A stretch of 64,000 nt of DNA from Spirosoma foliorum (GTDB lineage: Bacteria; Bacteroidota; Bacteroidia; Cytophagales; Spirosomataceae): positions 2,108,001 through 2,172,000 of the forward strand of contig NZ_CP059732.1 in NCBI RefSeq assembly GCF_014117325.1. Direction: 5' to 3'. A program made the translations under genes and the position numbers. This document shows, in pieces, positions 53,730 through 63,370 of the stretch (the stretch's first letter is position 1; each line of letters begins with the position of its first letter). Under the pieces are notes generated by a model that was not told the origin of the DNA, did not search any database, and was given only the letters and a program-made list of their open reading frames with translations.

Positions 53730-54047
53730 ATTGGTTTTCCTGCATTGTACTCGTTAGAATCACTCAGCGTAATTAACGTAGACTCCAGTTTATAAGTTAA
53801 ATAGTGGTATGTGAGGCCCTTGCAAATAACTGACAGCTGGGAACAAGAATCTTCATTTTAGTCGAATTCTAAACGAAAAAAACCGCTGAATGTACCGTTG
53901 TTCCGTCGATTTATACCGATAAGCATACTCTACTACTTGCTAACTTTATCGGGCTGAATCGAAGGACCCCTATGCCTTCTGGGCAAGCTGCCCAATTAGA
54001 AAAATTTACGCTTCCTAGTAATCCACTTAGTATCAAGATAGAAAACC

Positions 54048-54881
54048 ATGCAAACACTTACTCAAGAGTCCTTTCTCTCAGAAGAGGGATTGAACGTGGC
54101 CTACAAACATTGGAAGACCGTTAATTCACCTAAGGCGATCCTAGTTTTTGCGCACGGATTTAATTCGCATAGTGGTTATTTTCAATGGCCTGCCGAAGAG
54201 TTGACGGCCCAGAATTTTGAGGTGTATGCCATTGATTTTCCTGGCCGGGGACACTCAGATGGAGAACGGTACTACATTGCCGACTATCAACAGTTTGTCA
54301 ACGAACTTGATAAGCTAGTTGATGTTGCCCAATCCACTCATCCAGGCTTGCCAACTTTCCTACTGGGTCATAGCGCAGGTGGTGTTTTATCCTCCATCTA
54401 TGCTCTGGAGCATCAGCATAAGCTCAGGGGTTTCATCTGTGAAAGCTTCGCTTTCCAGGTACCGGCTCCTGATTTTGCCGTTGCGGTCCTGAAAGGGCTA
54501 AGCCACCTGTTTCCTCATGCCCACGTGCTGCGGTTGAAAAATGAAGATTTTTCCCGCGACCAGGCTGTAGTTAATTTCATGAACGCTGACCCCCTGATTG
54601 CCAACGAAGTGCAGCCAACCAAAACCGTGCAGCAGTTATCGCTAGCGGACGAGAGGCTCAAGACAGACATGGCTGCTATCCAACTCCCCTTGCTAATTCT
54701 TCATGGTACGGCTGACAAAGCAACCAAACCCAGTGGAAGCCAGTATTTCTATGACCATGCGTCATCGACCGACAAAACACTAAAGTTTTATGAAGGCCAT
54801 TACCATGACTTGCTCAATGACCTTGACAAAGAAATCGTCATGGGCGATATACTGGATTGGTTAACTGAAAAGGTAAGTTGA
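54048..54881 (+). CDS. Alpha/beta hydrolase, monoacylglycerol-lipase-like
   Basis: 277 residues without a signal peptide. AILVFAHGFNSHSGYFQWPA (oxyanion H-G), YAIDFPGRGHSDGERYYIAD, FLLGHSAGGVLSSIYALEHQ (nucleophile Ser in GHSAG), LLILHGTADKATKPSGSQYF (Asp) and FYEGHYHDLLNDLDKEIV (His) give the full triad in the order used by serine aminopeptidase S33/monoacylglycerol lipases. Likely substrates are lipid esters. It is a single gene between a repeat copy and the IS cluster. Confidence 0.88.
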   Translation: MQTLTQESFLSEEGLNVAYKHWKTVNSPKAILVFAHGFNSHSGYFQWPAEELTAQNFEVYAIDFPGRGHSDGERYYIADYQQFVNELDKLVDVAQSTHPGLPTFLLGHSAGGVLSSIYALEHQHKLRGFICESFAFQVPAPDFAVAVLKGLSHLFPHAHVLRLKNEDFSRDQAVVNFMNADPLIANEVQPTKTVQQLSLADERLKTDMAAIQLPLLILHGTADKATKPSGSQYFYDHASSTDKTLKFYEGHYHDLLNDLDKEIVMGDILDWLTEKVS

Positions 54882-54997
54882 AAGAAAAGACCGTGGTTGG
54901 GTAAAGCCAAAAATCAGCATTGACGTAAGAATAGTCAAGATAATAGTTGTTTTGTGTATCTCATTAAAAGTGCGGGTTATATACAGGTTAAACGCAT

Positions 54998-55204
54998 TTA
55001 AATCTTGAGTAACATCCTAATTAGGTATTGATCATCCCATCCCGCCAGTTTACGCCTGCTTTTGATGCTTTCCTTATCCTCCACTCGGTTGAGAAATTGA
55101 AGAGCTAATTTGCGTACTGTAGCGAAATTCTGGGCTGCATTCCCTACCCGTATACGTTGCTGGTCTTCTCGAAAAACGACATCCAGACTCCAATGTAGCC
55201 GCAC
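54998..55204 (-). pseudogene. C-terminal piece of the split ISAs1 transposase
   Basis: Encodes RLHWSLDVVFREDQQRIRVG and NAAQNFATVRKLALQFLNRV, the usual end of ISAs1 transposases, where W-x-L-D-V-x-F-x-E-D carries part of the active site. Directly joined to the piece ending YVRQHWRIENH at about 56500, it would rebuild the enzyme. It was separated by the IS110 insertion. Confidence 0.85.
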
Positions 55205-56500
55205 CGGCCTTTAGGTTTGAGGGCCGGTAAGAAACCAAGATTTGGGTAGCTTGCCAGACAGACAACCGAGCGGGCTTCCCTAACGTCTCCGGCCAGGTTT
55301 GCGCCCTATGGGCCGATTCAGGTCCCGCTCGGTCTTTCTTACTTAACCTCGAATAGAAATTCGGGATAGCAGTCCCATTAGCAAGGTAGCGAGTGATGAG
55401 TAAGTAGTCTGATTGTCTAACCCTAAAATTAAGTACTCTAATGGACATTCGCCACTTCATTGGGATTGATGTTTCGAAGAACACGCTGGATTGGGCTGTT
55501 TACGCTAATAAAGGTATCGTCTGGCAGACCCAATCTGAAAACTCACCAACGGCTATCCGAGCAGTGATCAAACAACCGCTTCGGCGGTCCGATCCAGGCA
55601 CTCCCTGACTTTGATCGCTCAAATTGCGTCGTTTGCATGGAGCACACGGGTCTTTACAATGCACACGCCTTGGACGTATTGTTTCAGGCTCAGTTACCGA
55701 TCTGGCTAGAAGCTTCCCTCCATATTAAACAAGCTGGCGGGCTGCAACGAGGCAAGTCAGATAGTGTTGATGCTCAGCGGATTGCTGAGTACGCTTATCG
55801 CTTTCAAGACCGGACTCGGCTTTGGAAACCGGCTCGAGCCGTCATGAAAAAGCTGACTGAATTTACTCGACTTCGTCAGCGTCTGCAAGGTATGATTAGC
55901 CAGTTGAAAGTGCCTTTGGCCGAGCAAAAACGATTTGGTGACAAAGTCCTGACTACCCAACTAGGTCAGCATTGCAGTAGCTCACTGAAAGCACTGCTAA
56001 GTGATTTAAAAGGGGGCGAAAAGGCAATTAAACAGCTCATTACTGACGATCCTACCTTGAAAGCGCTCCGCTCCGGCGGCCCGGTTTGAGTTGGTTACGT
56101 CTATTCCTGGTGTTGGTCAAGTCGTGGCCACTGAATTAATCCTGGCCAGTGATGAGTTCAACGCTATTGATGACCCCAAAAAGCTGGCTTGCCATGCGGG
56201 CGTAGCTCCCTTCGAGCACTCCTCGGGCAGTAGTGTACGGGGTAAGACCCGGGTGAATCATCACGCTCGAAAATCGCTAAAAACCTTGCTTCATATGGCA
56301 GCCATGTCGGCTCTTCAAGTGCCCGGTGAATTACAGGAGTATTACCAGCGAAAAGTCAAAGAAGGTAAGAATAAGATGTTGGTTATCAACGCACTAAGAA
56401 ATAAACTCATCCATCGGGTCTATGCGGTGGTCAAGCGGGGTAAAAAATATAACAAAAATCATACGCCAACCCTTGTTTGAACCATAGAAATCGGCCCGGT
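55205..56500 (+). mobile_element. IS110-family element nested in an ISAs1 element
   Basis: About 1.3 kb. The left part (55205-55440) is noncoding and structured, with GGCCTTTAGGTTTGAGGGCC and later GCCCTATGGGCC. The transposase follows. IS110 elements usually lack clear inverted repeats, so the limits are set by where ISAs1 coding stops and resumes (CAATGTAGCCG on the left, CCGGTGATTTTCG on the right). Both contain CCG, so the true border may be off by a few bases. Confidence 0.75.
55441..56480 (+). pseudogene. IS110 transposase with two frameshifts
   Basis: The start is normal: MDIRHFIGIDVSKNTLDWAV with the first Asp of the DEDD site. The frame is lost around 55582-55600 (CGCTTCGGCGGTCCGATCC), resumes as ALPDFDRSNCVVCMEHTGLY, and is lost again near 56070-56085 (CTCCGCTCCGGCGGCCCGG). 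The last part, LVTSIPGVGQVVATELILAS and HAGVAPFEHSSGSSVRGKTR, holds the Transposase_20 end with its conserved Ser region. Both breaks are in CGG/CCG-rich spots. As read, it is inactive. Confidence 0.85.
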
Positions 56501-57395
56501 GATTTTCGATGCGCCAATGCTGACGCACATAGCCATTAAAAGCTTGTGGGCTTAGCGCCAGATCACTTAAGTAAAAACGGGTCTGCTGAGTTTGAACACC
56601 GTCAATATCTCGAATGGCTTCGACCATAATAATACTGCTCAGGTGAGACCAAGTCTGCAAGCTATCGTATAAAGCCAGATTAGTCTCAACATAGCAACGG
56701 CGAGTTTCAATGCGGCCACTACCAAAGTCAACGTGCTCATCACTAGATAATTGAAATTTCATCTGTTGCATTCGCTCACTTACCTGCTCATAGATTACTG
56801 GCTGGTTTTTCTTTAAGGCCAACAGATAATGCCCTTTTTTTTGCACAATTAAATCGGCATTCGTTTCTTCACAGCCAATCGCGTCGATGCTAACTAACGA
56901 GTCAACTAAGGCCAACGAAGTTAACAGTTCAGGAATCGCTGTTTTTTCGTTGCTTTTAGCAGCTACTTTTTCCTCCCCCAGTACTAGTCGATACTCACCT
57001 ACCCAAGCACTGACGATGCATAAGCCGGATTTTTTATGCCCCTTTTTAGCCGTCCCCCGTAAGACTTTTCCATCAATGGAAATCTGATTCATCTGCTGGG
57101 CCAAGGTTGCTATGATTTGACTTGACCAACGGTACAAACAATCACCAAAGGCCTCTTTATCAAGATATTTGAAGACCCGATTAAAGGTATCATGCGAGGC
57201 AATACCGTTAGGTAGCTTCAAAAAAGTCCGTAAAAAGGCTTCCTTTTGACGACCATAGAGTTCGACTTCTTCAAAGTCATCTGCCCCGCAAATGACCGCT
57301 AACAAAGTGATGACTAAAATATCGAGTAAATCATGTTTCTTTCGACGATTGAGTCGAAAATCAGGCACATCGGCAAAAAAAGCTTCCCAGTTCAT
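56501..57395 (-). pseudogene. N-terminal piece of the split ISAs1 transposase
   Basis: Starts MNWEAFFADVPDFRLNRRKK at 57395 (the frame is open further upstream to 57506, without family character). It continues GIASHDTFNRVFKYLDKEAF, NQISIDGKVLRGTAKKGHKK, LVDSLVSIDAIGCEETNADL and ends FNGYVRQHWRIENH at the IS110 border. It is clearly related to but distinct from the transposase at 50993. It was full-length before the nested insertion. Confidence 0.85.
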
Positions 57396-57484
57396 GTCAC
57401 AAAGATCTGAACTAGGACAAAATACCACTGTTTTAATGCGTTTAACCTGGGTTATAAAGGACGAGTAGTAATCTATCTCATAAT

Positions 57485-57551
57485 TTGCCCAGTTTAAGAA
57501 GCACATACATGAACCCTTCTGCGTCTCAGGTAGGAGCGTTTTTGTGAGACG
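57485..57551 (+). repeat. Dispersed intergenic repeat, copy 14 (best palindrome)
   Basis: TGCCCAGTTTAAG (box A), CACATACATGAAC, CGTCTCA (57522-57528), GGTAGGAGCGTTTTTG and TGAGACG (57545-57551). The two arms pair over 7 bp without mismatch. This copy best shows the complete layout. Confidence 0.75.
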
Positions 57552-57630
57552 GTTAGTCCATTCGTATGTAGACTGTAGTTTTTACTTTGGTTAACATGAA
57601 GCAGATTACACGTTGCTTCGATCAAGGTAG

Positions 57631-58668
57631 TCACCGTACACCACCTCCCATCCTATTTTTCTCTGCGTCGTTGCCTAAGCTCCGGTCTTTGGCAGCCTTT
57701 ACCGTCCGTTTGCCAAACGTATAGCTGAAGGCTAGCTGAATACGCTGGTTATCATTATAATATTGATTACTCGAGGACACATTGCCGTAAGAAACCACAT
57801 AGCGGTAGAGTTGCGTATGGAAAACATCCCGGAAAATAAGCTTGAGGTTGCCATCCTTAAACAGGGTCTTATTCAGACTAAGGAACGTAAAAAATAACCC
57901 TTTGCTTTGGTTGATCGTACTTCGACTGGGTGATTCGTAGACCAATAATAATTCGGCTTTGTAGCCTTTAGGTAAAGAGAACACGTTATTCAAGTATATC
58001 TGCAGGCCGTAGCCCGTCAACAAACCAGCATCATAGGAACCGATGGGCGATTGAGTTTGCGAGCCCCGAAGACCCCCATTCCAGTTCATGGACCACCATT
58101 TCGTCCACTCATGCCCCCAGCTAAGACCCACAAATTCGCTGTGTAGCTGCGCTAGATTGGTAAACGATACGGTATAAATCTTCGTGTCGGGATCAAAAAA
58201 AACGGTGTTCAGGATGGCATCCTGCGTGTTGGAATAGTTCACGGACAGGGTCAGTCCACCTAGGGTTACGTTGGCGTCCAGTGTATGGGCGAAGGATGGC
58301 CTTAAGCCCGGATTACCGACCGAAATCAAGTAGGGATCGGATTGGTAACGATAGGGAACCAGAGCCGATAACGATGGGCGAGCTAGTTTACGAGCATAGG
58401 ATACACTAATTTTTGGGCCATTGGGTAGCGTTTTGCTCAGGCTCAGGCTAGGAAAGAAACCGGAATACGTGCGACTTAAATTTGAACTGACCAGCTCCTG
58501 ATATGTTTGTTCATACCGCAAACCCGTTTGCAGCGACCACCCGAGTTTGAATTTGGTACTGTAACTGGCATAACCTGCGTAGGAATGCTCGGCATAGTTG
58601 CCTGAATTACTGAAGCTCGAATCCAGGGCGTAGCTGCCTGAACTCCCTTCATTCTCCTGGGTTACCAA
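57631..58668 (-). CDS. TonB-receptor-like outer-membrane protein, C-terminal barrel part
   Basis: The second half of the beta-barrel of the protein begun at 60025. The frames join if one A is removed from the A8 run (T8 at 58717-58724), giving VPLKKGRWEAGFQWTTISNN. Barrel strands continue with YAEHSYAGYASYSTKFKLGW, TYSGFFPSLSLSKTLPNGPK and ISVSYARKLARPSLSALVPY (R-P-x-x-x-L-x-P-Y, a hallmark of the OMP_b-brl_3 family). The last strand is RIQLAFSYTFGKRTVKA. On its own it has no signal peptide. Confidence 0.82.
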   Translation of the reverse strand: MVTQENEGSSGSYALDSSFSNSGNYAEHSYAGYASYSTKFKLGWSLQTGLRYEQTYQELVSSNLSRTYSGFFPSLSLSKTLPNGPKISVSYARKLARPSLSALVPYRYQSDPYLISVGNPGLRPSFAHTLDANVTLGGLTLSVNYSNTQDAILNTVFFDPDTKIYTVSFTNLAQLHSEFVGLSWGHEWTKWWSMNWNGGLRGSQTQSPIGSYDAGLLTGYGLQIYLNNVFSLPKGYKAELLLVYESPSRSTINQSKGLFFTFLSLNKTLFKDGNLKLIFRDVFHTQLYRYVVSYGNVSSSNQYYNDNQRIQLAFSYTFGKRTVKAAKDRSLGNDAEKNRMGGGVR

Positions 58669-58669
58669 G

Positions 58670-60025
58670 TTATTGTTGCTGATGGTGGTCCATTGGAAGC
58701 CGGCTTCCCAGCGTCCTTTTTTTTAGCGGCACGGTCAAGTCAGCCTTACCGATCAGATTCTCCTCCGTTTTGGGATTTTGAATGCGGGCCCGGCTGGATG
58801 AGCGCAGCGAGCTACGGTCTACATGCTGATATTGATACGTTAAGTATTGGGTGTTTGATCGATCAAAAAAGCTCTTGGTTAGATTGACTGATAGTTCCTT
58901 GCCTACACTATCCAGTTTACCCGTATAGTTGATGTTAACGTCATAATTCCGGGTATTATCCGTTTCAAGTCGATTCAATAGTAGTACCGAATCAACCCCA
59001 CCCGTAGAGCGTCTAAAAGCCGTTGTCCCATCCGTGATGCTCCGAATGGTTTGGGTACTGCTGTTGACACGCAAACCCAGCACATGATTGAGGCTAGGAA
59101 AATAGTCAATACCACTAAAAGTAGAGAAACCTTTGGTTTTATACAGCGAGAAGGCTTGTCCCGCCATCGACCCGGCCTGATACGTACGAACCGTGGCTTC
59201 TTCTGATCCTACCTCATCAAGCCGACCAGTAAGGGTGGTGAATACATTCCACTTGGCTGAGCGAAGATTCAACGAGCCATTGGGGCTGAAGCGTCCGTAG
59301 TGACCTTGCGAATAGGTGGTGCTCAGCCGCCCATTGAGGCCTCGTTCTAAGCTTTTCAGCGTGATGATATTAATGACCGCTCCAAAACTGGCATCATATT
59401 TAGCCGATGGATTGGGGATCACCTCAATCTTTAAGATATCCTCGGCCGAGAAATTTTGCAGAAAGTTGTCCAGCGCACCCTGTCCCATCTGGCGACCGTC
59501 CACTAGAATCAGCACATTACTTTTGTTGGCGACTTTAATACCTAGGGGGGTCTTTGACACCAGGGGTGCATAGTTCAGCAGGTCTTCGACCTTATTGCCT
59601 TTAGCGATAACGCTGTTGGCTACACTCAACACCATCCGATCCCCTTGGTTTTCCACCAAACTTCGTTGTCCTTTCACGGTGATCTGGGCCAGGCTTTCTG
59701 TTTTTTCGTTCAATGTGATGACCCCAAAGTCCGCGGTGGGATTCGTTTCGTTTAACGAAAAGGCAGGTAGCCACCTAGCCTGGTGACCAACCGATTGTAG
59801 CTGGAGCAGGTACGTTCCAGCCGCCAGATTATCCAGCCGAAAAAAGCCTTTTTCGTTAGCTACTGCCCCTTTGATCGTACTGGAGTCTTTAGCCCAAGCA
59901 AGTCGAATGGTGGCGTAAGGCACGGGTTGGTGCCCCGTGTCGATGAGGGTGCCTTGTAGTTGGAACTGGGCCAGGCCGGGCAGATAAATCCCCAAACAAA
60001 GCAGAAGAACTATAGTTTTTTTCAT
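58670..60025 (-). CDS. TonB-receptor-like outer-membrane protein, N-terminal part
   Basis: A signal peptide (TIVLLLCLGIYLPGLAQ) is followed by a carboxypeptidase-regulatory-like domain (LQGTLIDTGHQPVPYATIRL ... GTYLLQLQSVGHQA). The plug domain follows (GNKVEDLLNYAPLVSKTPLG ... EDILKIEVIPNPSAKYDASF with GAVINIITLK). The barrel then starts and the frame is lost at the A8 run. The intact protein would have about 790 residues. It belongs to the outer-membrane beta-barrel family without a clear TonB box. It is divergent from the LytTR regulator at 60180, which probably controls it. Confidence 0.85.
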   Translation of the reverse strand: MKKTIVLLLCLGIYLPGLAQFQLQGTLIDTGHQPVPYATIRLAWAKDSSTIKGAVANEKGFFRLDNLAAGTYLLQLQSVGHQARWLPAFSLNETNPTADFGVITLNEKTESLAQITVKGQRSLVENQGDRMVLSVANSVIAKGNKVEDLLNYAPLVSKTPLGIKVANKSNVLILVDGRQMGQGALDNFLQNFSAEDILKIEVIPNPSAKYDASFGAVINIITLKSLERGLNGRLSTTYSQGHYGRFSPNGSLNLRSAKWNVFTTLTGRLDEVGSEEATVRTYQAGSMAGQAFSLYKTKGFSTFSGIDYFPSLNHVLGLRVNSSTQTIRSITDGTTAFRRSTGGVDSVLLLNRLETDNTRNYDVNINYTGKLDSVGKELSVNLTKSFFDRSNTQYLTYQYQHVDRSSLRSSSRARIQNPKTEENLIGKADLTVPLKKRTLGSRLPMDHHQQQ

Positions 60026-60179
60026 GGTATAGGGAGTAAAGCAAGAAAGAATCTGACTTGAAGCAGGAAGGGGTTAGCCCCCGTTAATTATAAAGGCGGT
60101 TGGGTGTCAGACGCTGGCCGGTAAAACCACCAGGCCAGGATTTCCGTACCGTATCCACTGACCTGATCACGCAATCACC

Positions 60180-60941
60180 ATGACAACTATCCTTCGTTGT
60201 GCCATTATCGACGACGAATTCCTGGCCCAGGAGTTATTGACCAAGTATGTCCGGCGCGTTGCCTCGCTGGAGTTAATTGCCACCTTCGATGATGCGATTC
60301 TGGCATTTAATCAGCTACCCAATCTGTCACCCGACGTGATTTTTCTTGATATCACGATGCCCGAATTGACCGGGCTTGAGTTTTTGCGAGCTTATCCAGC
60401 TCCGCATCCCGCGGTAATCATGACGACAGCCGATCCCGAACACGCTCTGGCGGGCTTCGATCTGGGCGTGACGGATTATCTGCTCAAACCCATCCCGTTT
60501 GAGCGTTTCATCAAAGCGATTGGCCGCGTGCGGGAGAAGAAAACGAGTGCGCCCCTGGCGAGCTCGTTGCCAGCGCAAACGTTCCCTTTAGCACCGGTTG
60601 TCAACCCCGCTCCCGGTAGTGATTTTATTTACTTTAAGACCGACCGAAAACTGGAGCAAGTGCGAATGGATGAGATCATCTTTGCCGAATCGCTGGGGGA
60701 TTACCTCAAAATTTTTCTAGCCGATCGGTATCTGGTCGTTCTGCTGACCATGAAAAAGTTAGTCGATACCTTACCCCCTGACCGCTTTCTACGGGTTCAC
60801 CGCTCCTGCATCGTCCAGTTGCGCCACATTCAAACCCTGGAGGGCAATACCATTCATACCTCAACGGGACAGGCCTTGGTGGTTGGGCCTAACTACCGGG
60901 CCCAGGTAAAAGAAGCGGTAACGAAATGGCTGGCCATTTAG
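60180..60941 (+). CDS. LytTR-family response regulator
   Basis: 253 residues. The receiver domain is RCAIIDDEFLAQELLTKYVR with acidic pair DD, phosphoacceptor Asp near residue 56 in VIFLDITMPELTGLEFL, and the Lys in DYLLKPIPFERF. The LytTR DNA-binding domain starts near 155: FIYFKTDRKLEQVRMDEIIF, AESLGDYLKIFL, FLRVHRSCIVQLRHI. It pairs with the histidine kinase encoded 265 bp downstream and faces the outer-membrane receptor gene. Confidence 0.92.
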   Translation: MTTILRCAIIDDEFLAQELLTKYVRRVASLELIATFDDAILAFNQLPNLSPDVIFLDITMPELTGLEFLRAYPAPHPAVIMTTADPEHALAGFDLGVTDYLLKPIPFERFIKAIGRVREKKTSAPLASSLPAQTFPLAPVVNPAPGSDFIYFKTDRKLEQVRMDEIIFAESLGDYLKIFLADRYLVVLLTMKKLVDTLPPDRFLRVHRSCIVQLRHIQTLEGNTIHTSTGQALVVGPNYRAQVKEAVTKWLAI

Positions 60942-61206
60942 TAGGCCAGTCGATGTGGCCAGCCAATGATACCCTTGTGTTTCCTGAAAAAAAAGCCAGT
61001 AGTCGGTCCGTTCGCATTTGACAATCCAGTAGGTTTCTGTTGGGGCGAAAGTAGCGCAGGCCAACCGGGGACTCCAATTAAATCGATAGAGGGGTCCTTT
61101 TTCTCGATGAACGTCGGAGAGTACGTTTCGTCGGACAATACCGGATCTTAATCGAAAAAACGGGCGAAGCTGTCCAAACGGGGTTACTTTGTGAGCTGAT
61201 CGTTTT

Positions 61207-62344
61207 ATGCCCGTGCTACCGTCTCAACTAGCTCTACTAACCGACGAAACCCGCTACCGTGGCTGGACTCGAATTGGCTTTCATGGGGTGCTACTAGTCG
61301 GTGTGTTTTTGCTGATTTTTTCCACCTATATTCCCTGGTTTCTCTACCCCAATCCATCCCTTCATTATCCGCTGAAGACCTACGCGGGCCCCATTTTACG
61401 GGATTCACTGAGTGTCATCGTTCAGTACTATAGTCTGGTTTACCTCTTTACCCATTATGGTCGGCGTCCGCTCTGGCTGCTTCCGGGTCTGGTCCTTTAT
61501 TATTTGCTTCTGTTTACGGTGTATTACTATTCCTCTTATATGGTCAAGCACTATTTCGGCCTAGCGGACGACTACTCGGGATCAATCAACCATTTTGAGC
61601 GGCTGCCTTATGGGCAAGCGTTAGTTAGTGTAGGCACCTTTTTTCACCTATTATTTATCATTGAGCGGGCTTTTTACCCGTTAGCCGTGAAGCTAGTCTT
61701 GGAAGTTTACCGCCGACAAGTACGTCATCGGCAGCTTCAACAGCAATACACCCGGCTTGAACTTGACTTTCTAAAAAGTCAAGTTCATCCTCATTTTCTG
61801 TTCAATGTGCTTAATAGTATCTATGCCTTGACGGAGGAAGAGAGTCCACAAGCGGCCCGGATTACGCTCCAGCTAGCGGGTATGATGCGCTATGCGCTGT
61901 ATGAAACCGCTGATTCCCTAGTCCCTCTCCAGAAGGAGCTAAACTTCATTCGGGACTATATGAACCTGGAACAGCTCCGAACCCTCAAACGACTAGCTCT
62001 GGATAGCGAGCTACCCCAATCGGTCGACGAATCGCTTCAAATTGCCCCCTTTTTATTAATTACCTTTATTGAAAACGCCTTTAAGCACGGCGTTCAAAAC
62101 AACGCTCAAAAATCCTGGGTAAAGCTAAGTCTAGAGATTAGTGATGATGTACTGAATTTGTCGTTGATTAACAGTAAACCGGTCAATCCTTCACCAGTAC
62201 TGGGTGGTTTGGGTTTATCGAATGTAAAAAAAAAGGCTGTTGCTTCAGTACCCAGACTACCATTTATCGGTCTTGGATGAAGAAACAACGTATATGGTAA
62301 GGCTTCAGCTGACCTTGTCAAGACAAGAACAAGACCTTCGTTAA
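61207..62344 (+). CDS. LytS-type sensor histidine kinase (His_kinase family), frameshifted near the end
   Basis: About 378 residues if read through. It has four or five hydrophobic segments in the first 165 residues (LLVGVFLLIFSTYIPWFLY, LLPGLVLYYLLLFTVYYYSS). The kinase core is LELDFLKSQVHPHFLFNVLN (phospho-His), MMRYALYETADSLVPLQKEL and LLITFIENAFKHG (ATP-binding N box), then GGLGLSNVKK. An A9 run at 62226-62234 then shifts the frame, giving a stop at 62280. With eight A it reads RLLLQYPDYHLSVLDEETTY and ends at 62344, as the family does. It partners the LytTR regulator. Confidence 0.87.
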
Positions 62345-62539
62345 GGATTGATCTGACCTACTCAGGACTGGATTGGACCGGGCGTCTTAGATTTGGCTGC
62401 TGGGTTGAAAAGCTGATTAAAACTGATAGGATACTTCAGGCTATATACTCATAGCTTTCCTGTATTATTAAACGCTGGTATTATGTTAATGAAATATCCC
62501 TACATTAAGCCGTATGTTACTGATTTCTGTGTACAGTAA

Positions 62540-62975
62540 ATCGGTAGCATACGGCCTTCCAGAGCATGCTTGGAGGCCGCATAATAGCTCTGAAAGGGCA
62601 CCCCGATCAGCCCCGCCAGCGAACCGATGGTGATAATGCGCCCCCTGCGTTGGCGTCTCATCATGGGCAGCACGGCTTTGGTCATGTTGACAGCCCCCAA
62701 AAATTAGTCTCGAACTGCTTGCGGGCTAGGTCGGCGTTGGTTTCTTCGGCGCTGCCCTCAATGCTGATACCCGCGTTATTGATTAAGGTATCCATCGAGG
62801 ATGTTAGTGGGGAGAGGCTGGCCACACAGTCCTTGATGGAGGTTTCAATGGTGATATCCAGGGGTAGCGGCTGGTGCCCAACACGCGAAAGCCGTTTTGA
62901 TGGAGTTTGGTGGCGTTAGCCAGGCCAATGCCGGCGGTGGCTCCGGTGACGAGTACAGTTTGTATAAAGTTGCGA
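62540..62975 (-). pseudogene. SDR dehydrogenase pseudogene
   Basis: A decayed short-chain dehydrogenase. Three frames carry TVLVTGATAGIGLANATKLH (cofactor motif), MDTLINNAGISIEGSAEETN (NNAG), and MTKAVLPMMRRQRRGRIITI with SYYAASKHALEG (catalytic Tyr, Lys). At least two shifts (near 62697 and 62865), a missing block after GTSRYP and loss of everything past ALEG show it is dead. No start codon remains. Confidence 0.85.
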
Positions 62976-63140
62976 GCGGTTTAAGTAACTACTGGCTGGG
63001 GCGCAAAATGTTAGGCAATCGTTGGCAAGAGATTTTCAGCTGGGGAAACGAGTTTCTTCTTTAAAGTGCGTTTAAGTAGATGTACCGCTAACAAGTAACC
63101 CCGTTTTGAGTTACCTTTTTAAATTAATCAATGGAAACGG

Positions 63141-63254
63141 ATGAAGCTCCTGTCGATAATCTTTCTCCTGGTGGGAGCTGTATTGGGCCTGCTTTTAGTT
63201 TTCACGGTAAACCAGGCCCGTACCAACCTGAACCGATCGCTGAAGGTTAAGTAG
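63141..63254 (+). CDS. 37-residue single-helix membrane peptide
   Basis: The ORF is MKLLSIIFLLVGAVLGLLLV followed by FTVNQARTNLNRSLKVK. It has one strong transmembrane helix and a basic tail, in the style of small bacterial membrane peptides. An AT-rich leader precedes it, but no clear ribosome site is seen. It is too short to be sure that it is translated, and no neighbour suggests a role. Confidence 0.4.
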   Translation: MKLLSIIFLLVGAVLGLLLVFTVNQARTNLNRSLKVK

Positions 63255-63370
63255 TTGAGCGGAACGGGACGGAGGTGGAGCGCCACTGCAATGTCGAGTA
63301 GGCCACTCCTCACTTGGCTGATGAGAAGCGGAACGTACTGTATGTAAATAGGAGGTTTTAAGCGAGCGTG

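Larger units (their letters stand above)
54984..57449 (-). mobile_element. Second ISAs1-family element, split by a nested IS110
   Basis: Both ends carry CAGGTTAAACGCATT (left from 54984, right ending 57449 on the other strand). The transposase gene inside is broken into two parts by an IS110-family element at about 55204-56500. The outer flanks share GGTTATA but no exact duplication is kept. Confidence 0.75.
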
